From: Nitrososphaerales archaeon TH5893
GTDB lineage: Archaea; Thermoproteota; Nitrososphaeria; Nitrososphaerales; Nitrososphaeraceae
Direction: 5' to 3'
Assembly (NCBI GenBank): GCA_014523685.1
Contig: JAATVT010000134.1
Span: 1 to 11,083, forward strand
Length of the DNA: 11,083 nucleotides
The notes under the pieces are model-generated. The model was given only the letters and a program-made list of their open reading frames with translations, did not search any database and was not told where the DNA came from. The position numbers and the translations under genes were made by a program. Positions 6,529 through 11,083 of this stretch are shown here, in pieces. Every line of letters begins with the position of its first letter. Within the stretch, counting starts at the first letter, position 1.

Positions 6529-7884
6529 CTATTCCGTTCTAGGAGGCCTGGCGTACATGTTTGAAGCATCGTTGTGATACTGAACAGATAAGGTCGGATC
6601 TTTTTGCCTGCCGGTGAGGATGCCGACCACTACATCGTCCTTCTTAATTGTCTCCTCATTCCTGAGTTTACGAATCCCAGCTGGAACTGAACCTGATGCC
6701 ATTTCACAATCGAATCCATTTAGTCCAACGACCGTCATCCCATCACTCATTTCCTTGTCGGTAACTTGTGTCACTATTCCGCGGGTAAAGTCTAGTGCTC
6801 TAAGAGCCTTAAGAATATTCGCAGGTTTACCTATTTGGATTGCAGTTGCCGTTGTTTTAGGTACTATGCCCTTGCCATCTTTATATGAATAGTACCTTTT
6901 TATCAGTTCAGTATCGGGACGACCTCCATTCCAACTCAGCTTTATCTCTTCGAAAAGCCCGTTTGCCAATTCATATAGAGTATTAGCTCCACTTGAATTT
7001 ACAATTAAAAGTCTGGGAATTTTTTTGATCCATCCCCACTCATACAATTCTATCAATGATTTTCCGCAGCTAGAACAATTTCCCAATGCCCCTCCTGGAT
7101 ATACAATCCAATCTGGTGGATTCCAGTCTAAATATTCCATTACTCTGTATACAATAGTCTTCTGTCCTTCCAGTCTGAAAGGATTCACGGAATTAACAGT
7201 ATAACCCCCATCTTCACGACACTTTCTTAATGAAATGGAAAGTGCGTCATCAAATGTGCCTGTAACTTGCATTACTTGAGCTCCAAACTGAAATGCCTGG
7301 CCCAACTTCCCTGGAGCAATTTCCCCCTTAGGAACATAAACATCACATTCCATATCTTCATTGGCTGCGTACATCGCTGCTGAAGCAGAAGTATTTCCAG
7401 TCGAAGCACAAACGAGGCGTTTCACCTTTAACAATTTTGCATGAGTAAGAGCAGTAGCCATACCATTGTCTTTGAATGATCCGCTTGGATTGTACCCTTC
7501 GGGCTGCAAGAAGAGCGAATCATGATTCATATCGGCATATTCCGCAGCTTTTGTCATTTTGTACGGTTTGGAAAGTCTTCCCTCTGCACCATCAAGAGAA
7601 ACGAGAATGCTAGCACAAGATTCGAAGTCTTCTGTGTCGATTCCTACAAAGTTTATCAAATCTCTAAAAAGCCAAACGCCACTTTCGTTGTAAATATTGC
7701 TTCCATGATTCCTGCGTTCAAAGAATCTTGTTATTAAACTGGAAGGAGGCCGATTCTTGTAAACAATATCTAGGAGCCACCCACAGGAACACTGATAAAC
7801 ATCGTTATATAGGTCATACTCCAACCCACACAATACATTGGCACATTTCTTGATAGCGGACTGGCGCACAAGAAGTATCGACAA
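6529..7884 (-). CDS. thrC: Threonine synthase
   Basis: PLP enzyme converting O-phospho-L-homoserine to L-threonine, the last step of threonine synthesis. The 451 residues contain the PLP lysine in NPSGSFKDNGM (132-142, K138), the STGNTSASAA loop (161-170) and the phosphate-binding GGALGN (264-269). An N-terminal zinc-ribbon-like set of cysteines (C14, C19, C32, C34) precedes the catalytic fold, as in archaeal threonine synthases with an N-terminal ribbon. The cofactor loop continues as NCSSCGKSL, with extra cysteines at 270 and 273 where homologs often have Ser/Ala. The C-terminus has LTGRQKDP rather than the frequent LTGxGLKDP. Start is TTG 7884, since an in-frame TAA lies two codons upstream; GTG 7869 is an alternative. 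Cysteate or diaminopropionate enzymes share this fold but fit less well. Confidence 0.9.
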   Translation of the reverse strand: MSILLVRQSAIKKCANVLCGLEYDLYNDVYQCSCGWLLDIVYKNRPPSSLITRFFERRNHGSNIYNESGVWLFRDLINFVGIDTEDFESCASILVSLDGAEGRLSKPYKMTKAAEYADMNHDSLFLQPEGYNPSGSFKDNGMATALTHAKLLKVKRLVCASTGNTSASAAMYAANEDMECDVYVPKGEIAPGKLGQAFQFGAQVMQVTGTFDDALSISLRKCREDGGYTVNSVNPFRLEGQKTIVYRVMEYLDWNPPDWIVYPGGALGNCSSCGKSLIELYEWGWIKKIPRLLIVNSSGANTLYELANGLFEEIKLSWNGGRPDTELIKRYYSYKDGKGIVPKTTATAIQIGKPANILKALRALDFTRGIVTQVTDKEMSDGMTVVGLNGFDCEMASGSVPAGIRKLRNEETIKKDDVVVGILTGRQKDPTLSVQYHNDASNMYARPPRTE

Positions 7885-8068
7885 CCGTTATTATTGAGCC
7901 TTTGCAATTATCATGTATGAATGAATATAGACTTGAACATTCAACGTCCGAATTCATAATGATGTGCCAGATCACTGGACTATTTGAAATCGTAAATCTT
8001 GGATGACTGTAGAATCATACTACCACAAGAATGCACGGATTCAAATACAGTTGTATAACTTTAATTAA

Positions 8069-8338
8069 TTATGCCAAATTTTTCTTTGCTTTGTCTACTC
8101 CCTTTAGCAGGTGTTGAATTACCCCGTCCATATCCTCCTCTCTAACTTCAGGGCTCACCGAACGCTTTAGGAGGTTGTTAACTGTATTAGATATTTCGGA
8201 GCTAATTTCGTCAAAGCTATCAACGTCGCTATAACCTTGTTGATACAGGCCTCTCAATTTCCTAGTGTACATTTGAGTCTGCTCGTTAAGCGCTACGGAG
8301 TAAGTGTGATTATTTACCTTTATCTTATCTTTGTACAT
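8069..8338 (-). CDS. Hypothetical small helical protein
   Basis: An 89-residue protein that I do not recognise. A short beta-like N-terminus (KIKVNNHTYSVALNE) precedes two or three amphipathic helices (TRKLRGLYQQGY; FDEISSEISNTVNNLLKRSV; VREEDMDGVIQHLLKGVDKA), with an acidic middle and a Lys-rich end. There are no cysteines, membrane helices or catalytic motifs. I start it at ATG 8338 because GGAAAGG lies six bases upstream; GTG 8344 would add two residues. It is 184 bases upstream of threonine synthase on the same strand and follows the zinc-ribbon gene with a 116-base gap. The codon pattern and clean frame support a real gene, but its role is open. Confidence 0.6.
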   Translation of the reverse strand: MYKDKIKVNNHTYSVALNEQTQMYTRKLRGLYQQGYSDVDSFDEISSEISNTVNNLLKRSVSPEVREEDMDGVIQHLLKGVDKAKKNLA

Positions 8339-8460
8339 ACCCACCCTTTCCTAGAACTGCTGTTTAAAAAACTTGCCGAAATTAAAAGGAGTAATCAGAA
8401 CGGGTGTGGAATCAGGCTCTCATATAACTATGTGATGGTTGAGTTGCGGAATTCTTAACC

Positions 8461-8628
8461 CTATGGCTTGTAGTCGCTGAGGATATCCCTATATTTCGCA
8501 TCCTTATAAGCTATGTATCTCACGTACTCACCGTATGTCATGTCTAGTGAACATTTGGAGCATTTTACGCTATTGAAATCATCGCTAAGTTCGGCTGGTC
8601 CCGGGCAGTCTGGGCATTTTATCTTCAT
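8461..8628 (-). CDS. Small zinc-ribbon protein
   Basis: A 55-residue protein with two CxxC knuckles, CPDC (C5, C8) and CSKC (C23, C26), separated by 14 residues (PGPAELSDDFNSVK), the layout of a treble-clef/zinc-ribbon domain. The C-terminal half (MTYGEYVRYIAYKDAKYRDI) is a Tyr-rich likely helix. Such mini-ribbons bind nucleic acid or partner proteins; the target is not visible here. I start it at ATG 8628, giving MKIKCPDC, the usual placement of a ribbon at the N-terminus; an upstream in-frame TTG at 8658 would add ten residues. It lies 155 bases downstream of rpoP on the same strand, so a link with transcription is possible but unproven. Confidence 0.7.
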   Translation of the reverse strand: MKIKCPDCPGPAELSDDFNSVKCSKCSLDMTYGEYVRYIAYKDAKYRDILSDYKP

Positions 8629-8783
8629 TTGATTACACGAGATAGTTAGACTTGACAACTATAATAATGCTCCAATAAGAACCGCTCGAGTACCTTACTA
8701 ACGATAAATCATGAAGTGCTAAGTTTATACTGATAAATTCTGTCCTCGAATTTCGTACCAAAGCGGTTTATACTACCTTAATG

Positions 8784-8951
8784 TCAGATTGCCTTGAGCT
8801 GTTTTACGACTGGTTGACGTGATTTTCGAAATACACGAAACCCACAAATACACTTAATTTCAGGAAGTCGGGATAATTCTTCTATAGAAACCACCGTACC
8901 GCATCGCATGCATTCATAGGTAACACTCCCGAAAGACTGTGAATCTGCCAT
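8784..8951 (-). CDS. rpoP: DNA-directed RNA polymerase subunit P (Rpo12)
   Basis: Small zinc-binding subunit of archaeal RNA polymerase, the counterpart of eukaryotic Rpb12, which bridges the Rpo3/Rpo10 assembly platform. The 55-residue protein reads YECMRCGTVVSIEELSRLP (12-30), then EIKCICGFRVFRKSRQPVVK (31-50) and ends QLKAI. This matches the archaeal pattern Y-C-x-x-C-G-x-x-V-x-x-x-E, P-x-I-x-C, C-G-x-R, R-x-P-V-V-K-x-x-K-A. The first knuckle is a normal CxxC (C14, C17). The second is C-I-C (C34, C36), one residue shorter than the usual CxxC, an unusual spacing noted separately. The start is ATG 8949-8951, with GAAGAG just upstream. The gene is easy to miss because of its size. Confidence 0.9.
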   Translation of the reverse strand: MADSQSFGSVTYECMRCGTVVSIEELSRLPEIKCICGFRVFRKSRQPVVKQLKAI

Positions 8952-8965
8952 AACTCTTCTAGTAA

Positions 8966-9070
8966 TTATCCAAATTTATTCCTTTTTGGATTGGATAGTG
9001 GACTTATTGAAACAACTGAAGTAACTCCCACACCTAATCCGGCAAACATCCCAATGAAGGGCTTTTGCAA
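8966..9070 (-). CDS. Possible 34-residue single-span membrane peptide
   Basis: From TTG 9070 the frame reads LQKPFIGMFAGLGVGVTSVV, then SISPLSNPKRNKFG. It has a hydrophobic core of about 20 residues rich in Gly and Val, followed by a basic tail, as expected for one transmembrane helix with a cytosolic end. An in-frame stop directly precedes the TTG; ATG 9049 would give 27 residues. It ends 14 bases before rpoP on the same strand, so it could be co-transcribed with it. There is no known family behind the call, and a frame this short can arise by chance. It overlaps the frame at 9034-9213. Confidence 0.35.
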   Translation of the reverse strand: MQKPFIGMFAGLGVGVTSVVSISPLSNPKRNKFG

Positions 9071-9213
9071 TTAAATGCATAACGCGTCCCAAAGGTAGAA
9101 TCAAGATAGCTATTTTTCATTCTGCCGACTACTTGAATATTACTTCTCCTATCTGGCAGGATATTTTCAATCAAAGTATCGACTAGGAAAGTAAGATGTT
9201 CCTTACTACGCAA
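9034..9213 (-). CDS. Possible 59-residue hypothetical protein or gene remnant
   Basis: From TTG 9213 the frame gives RSKEHLTFLVDTLIENILPD and then RRSNIQVVGRMKNSYLDSTF, ending GTRYAFNCKSPSLGCLPD. The composition looks protein-like, with an amphipathic helix and then a beta-like stretch, but I recognise no family. An in-frame TAG lies two codons upstream of the start. Its 3' end overlaps the tiny membrane frame (8966-9070) in another phase, so both may not be real. It might be a decayed gene or a divergent small protein. The remaining bases up to cofC (9214-9347) show nothing I can name. Confidence 0.3.
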   Translation of the reverse strand: MRSKEHLTFLVDTLIENILPDRRSNIQVVGRMKNSYLDSTFGTRYAFNCKSPSLGCLPD

Positions 9214-9347
9214 AGAATCCTAATGCCATCGAAAAATGAATTGTTTTGGAGTTCTTGTCCCGAAGTTGAGGAATTGCATTAACATTCGTAGGAAATGAGT
9301 TAAAAGATTAACACTGAATTATATGGCAGCCCCTTCACCAAATGTTA

Positions 9348-9995
9348 CTATCTTGCTAATATGGTCCTCAGATAACAGGTTATTTGGTCGTTCGGTTGAC
9401 TTATTGATAGCATTTTTTCAATATCATTAACTGTATCAATGTCAATCATTAATCTATCGAGATATAAGACTCTAGTATTAACATTATTTTTAATTCCTGC
9501 TAGGACATGCTTAGGGTAACTATTTTCGTCATATGATGTGCGAATTATGTTACAAGGTTTTCTGAGCAGCACGTTTGAGCCATCGAATTTGTATGATGGA
9601 CACAATATTACGCAATTGTCATTGTCTGGCACTGTTTTGCACATGATATCTATATCCTCTGGAAATATGAGCGGTAGGTCTATTGGTAAAACGAGTGATG
9701 CATCAGCTCTAGCCGAAATACAAAATTCATCGGCTAAGCTAACGGCGGAATTGACACCAGCTTCCTTGAATTCTTTCAAAAATGTAACTCCATACTTGCG
9801 AGCTACCCCTCTGATCCTACTATCGGTTGAGACAAGCAAAATCTCTTGAATGCTAGATACCTTCTTTAGGGTGCAAATTGTCCTCTCGAGTAACATTCCA
9901 GATAACCTTATTCTCTCGTGTGTACTGAGAAGCGACCCGAATCTGGATTTTGCATTTTCAAAACTCTTTACGGGTACTATGGCAAATATTTTCAA
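9348..9995 (-). CDS. cofC: 2-phospho-L-lactate guanylyltransferase (F420 biosynthesis)
   Basis: Activates 2-phospho-L-lactate (phosphoenolpyruvate or 3-phosphoglycerate in some lineages) with GTP, making the dinucleotide that CofD uses in coenzyme F420 synthesis. The 215 residues show the nucleotidyltransferase fold: VPVKSFENAKSRFG (7-20) in the N-terminal loop, EILLVSTDSRIR (51-62), GVNSAVSLA (80-88), LVLPIDLPLIFPEDI (101-115), CPSYKFDGSNVLLRKP (132-147) and LMIDIDTVNDIEKML (182-196). It starts at TTG 9995, where TTGA overlaps the TGA stop of cofD by four bases, so the two are very likely translationally coupled. It is the distal gene of this two-gene operon. The substrate variant cannot be told from the sequence. 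Confidence 0.9.
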   Translation of the reverse strand: MKIFAIVPVKSFENAKSRFGSLLSTHERIRLSGMLLERTICTLKKVSSIQEILLVSTDSRIRGVARKYGVTFLKEFKEAGVNSAVSLADEFCISARADASLVLPIDLPLIFPEDIDIMCKTVPDNDNCVILCPSYKFDGSNVLLRKPCNIIRTSYDENSYPKHVLAGIKNNVNTRVLYLDRLMIDIDTVNDIEKMLSISQPNDQITCYLRTILAR

Positions 9996-10912
9996 ATATT
10001 CAGACCCATGATATACGACGAAAGTCTCTTCTCATCAGAACTGTTCCTCATAATAATGTCAGTTTGAAATATATTCATATCTAAATGGCCTATTTTAGAT
10101 GATAACGGCGAATCACGTAAATCTATCACAAAATTCCCGACGATATCTGAATAAAAATTTGCAACCCCCAACGCCGAATTCACTAATTTCATTGCTTTCA
10201 TATATTCAATCGCGGGCCCGCTGATCGCTTGTTCGCCAATCAGTGGAGAAATTGCAAGAACCTTGTTGCGGAGTATTTTTAATTGCTCTTTAATTTCCTT
10301 TACCATTAATATGGGAGTTATACTAGTTATTGGGTTGGCAGGAGCAAGTATTATCATGTCTGAATTTTTCAATGATTCAATAAGTTCAGGATTTGCGGTT
10401 GCATCCTCTGCACCATTGTATTGTATGGATGTTAATCTTGGATTCCCTTGATGCTTTACCCAGAATTCCTGGATATGCATAGGTCCTTGTTCTGTTATTA
10501 TAATGGTCTCTAAGTTACTATCTGTCGCAGGGTATATCTTTTCAGAGACTGAATATTTTTTTCTCATCCAGTCGGTAATTTCAGTAAGAGTTCTACCCTT
10601 TCTTCTTAATGATGTTCTAAGTAAATGTGTTGCAAGGTCCCTGTCCCCCAACTTGAACCATATCTCCTCGCCTAGCTTTTCCATTTGAGCAAGACATGAA
10701 AATGTATCTCCTTTTATTCCCCACCCTCTTTCGGAGAGTATTCCTGCCAATCCATACAACACAGTGTCGATATCAGGACAAACGTACAGTCCGTGCAACC
10801 AAATGTTATCGCCTACATTTGAAACAATTCTAATTTCTGCGCCTTCGGGCCCTGACGCAAATCCCCTAATTATTTTGATTGAACCAGTTCCTCCTGCTAG
10901 GACTGTTATCAA
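9992..10912 (-). CDS. cofD: 2-phospho-L-lactate transferase (F420-0 synthase)
   Basis: Transfers the phospholactyl group from the CofC product to 7,8-didemethyl-8-hydroxy-5-deazariboflavin (Fo), forming F420-0 in the cytosol. The 306 residues contain the N-terminal ITVLAGGTGSIKIIRGFA (2-19), the SNVGDNIWLHGLYVCPDIDT block (31-50), RGWGIKGDTF (62-71), LGDRDLATHLLRT (88-100), ILAPANPITSITPIL (188-202) and AISPLIGEQAISGPA (220-234), all typical of CofD. Start is TTG 10912; an in-frame TGA lies further upstream and there is no in-frame ATG between. It overlaps cofC by four bases. A box A-like site and a 10-bp direct repeat lie 72-113 bases upstream, so cofD probably heads the operon. cofE, cofG and cofH are not seen in this window. 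Confidence 0.93.
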   Translation of the reverse strand: MITVLAGGTGSIKIIRGFASGPEGAEIRIVSNVGDNIWLHGLYVCPDIDTVLYGLAGILSERGWGIKGDTFSCLAQMEKLGEEIWFKLGDRDLATHLLRTSLRRKGRTLTEITDWMRKKYSVSEKIYPATDSNLETIIITEQGPMHIQEFWVKHQGNPRLTSIQYNGAEDATANPELIESLKNSDMIILAPANPITSITPILMVKEIKEQLKILRNKVLAISPLIGEQAISGPAIEYMKAMKLVNSALGVANFYSDIVGNFVIDLRDSPLSSKIGHLDMNIFQTDIIMRNSSDEKRLSSYIMGLNI

Positions 10913-10983
10913 GATGGATATGGAAATATTAGATGGTCAATCTATAATTTGCGGTGATTTTTCCATCGCCAGGTCTTGCATAA

Positions 10984-10991
10984 AATATAAA
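10984..10991 (-). promoter_or_regulatory. Putative box A for the cofDC operon
   Basis: Read on the minus strand the site is TTTATATT within CCATTTATATTTTATGC. It lies 72 bases before the TTG of cofD, which would place transcription start near 10958 and leave a leader of roughly 45 bases. The same AT-rich stretch could serve plus-strand transcription toward 11052. Confidence 0.35.
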
Positions 10992-11006
10992 TGGCAAAAC
11001 TTTTTC

Positions 11007-11024
11007 AAATTCACAGAAATTCAC
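11007..11024. repeat. 10-bp-period direct repeat AAATTCAC x2 upstream of cofD
   Basis: AAATTCAC occurs at 11007-11014 and again at 11017-11024, separated by AG, so the copies are one helical turn apart. On the minus strand it reads GTGAATTT-CT-GTGAATTT, ending 15 bases upstream of the putative cofD box A. That position fits an activator site or a promoter-recognition element, but no binding protein is known from the sequence. Confidence 0.55.
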
Positions 11025-11051
11025 AAACTGGTTATAGGTAGCATATTTTGA

Positions 11052-11083
11052 ATGAAAAAGCGCGATAGATTTCTGTTGATCCG
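11052..11083 (+). CDS. Possible start of a divergent gene (truncated by the right edge)
   Basis: An ATG at 11052 opens MKKRDRFLLI before the window ends. It is positioned divergently from cofD, about 60 bases after the AT-rich box A-like region. Ten codons cannot identify a product. A minus-strand frame without a stop also covers 10929-11083, so a minus-strand gene ending upstream of cofD is the competing reading. Confidence 0.25.
   Translation, partial: MKKRDRFLLI

Noticed and set aside
7810..7953. 47-codon minus-strand frame (MNSDVECSSLYSF...) overlapping the thrC start
   Set aside because: Much of it lies inside the better-supported thrC frame, and no family is recognisable.
8020..8068. 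GGATTCAAATAC, resembling a tRNA T-loop
   Set aside because: The flanking bases do not form a T-stem, acceptor stem or anticodon arm on either strand.
8237..8458. Plus-strand frame opposite the small helical protein
   Set aside because: Antisense to a better frame with a ribosome site; composition looks like a shadow.
10931..10943. Short inverted repeat AGAT-GGTCA-ATCT near the cofD start
   Set aside because: Only four-base arms, expected by chance in AT-rich DNA.
10929..11083. Minus-strand frame open to the right edge, ending upstream of cofD
   Set aside because: About 50 codons without a recognisable motif; it also covers the likely cofD promoter. Kept only as an alternative to the divergent start at 11052.

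Overview
This window reads as an archaeal chromosome fragment, most likely from an ammonia-oxidizing thaumarchaeon (Nitrososphaeria). I estimate by eye that it is fairly AT-rich. The case rests on gene content: the two coenzyme F420 genes cofD and cofC, an archaeal RNA polymerase subunit P (Rpo12) gene, a class II (MOFRL) glycerate 2-kinase, a UbiA-type prenyltransferase with an NDYWDYKRGID motif, and a stand-alone biotin protein ligase that fits the biotin-dependent carboxylase of thaumarchaeal carbon fixation. Start codons are also unusual, since many genes seem to begin with TTG. The genus is not resolved; a low-GC soil lineage such as Nitrosocosmicus is only a guess.

Layout: 1-530 (-) is the N-terminal part of a membrane prenyltransferase cut by the left edge. 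It diverges from a plus-strand pair: a 90-residue winged-helix protein (766-1038) and birA (1127-1963). birA converges on glycerate 2-kinase (2065-3441, -). A 414-base AT-rich gap with a strong hairpin follows. Next on the plus strand come a small HExxH protein (3856-4212), a DUF2203 protein (4277-4708) and trpE (4972-6396). trpE converges on threonine synthase (6529-7884, -).

From 8069 to the right edge nearly everything is on the minus strand: a small helical protein (8069-8338), a four-cysteine zinc ribbon (8461-8628), rpoP (8784-8951, 55 residues), two weakly supported tiny ORFs (8966-9070, 9034-9213), then cofC (9348-9995) and cofD (9992-10912), which overlap by four bases. The last 32 bases may hold the start of a divergent plus-strand gene.

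Functionally this is mostly housekeeping: lipid or quinone prenylation, biotinylation, glycerate entry into lower glycolysis, Trp and Thr synthesis, transcription, and F420 assembly. I see no rRNA, tRNA, CRISPR array, insertion sequence, prophage or defence system, and no convincing new multi-gene system. The items most worth a second look are the small HExxH protein with its upstream hairpin, the compacted zinc site of RpoP, the winged-helix/birA pair, the 10-bp direct repeat ahead of cofD, and the tiny ORFs around rpoP.
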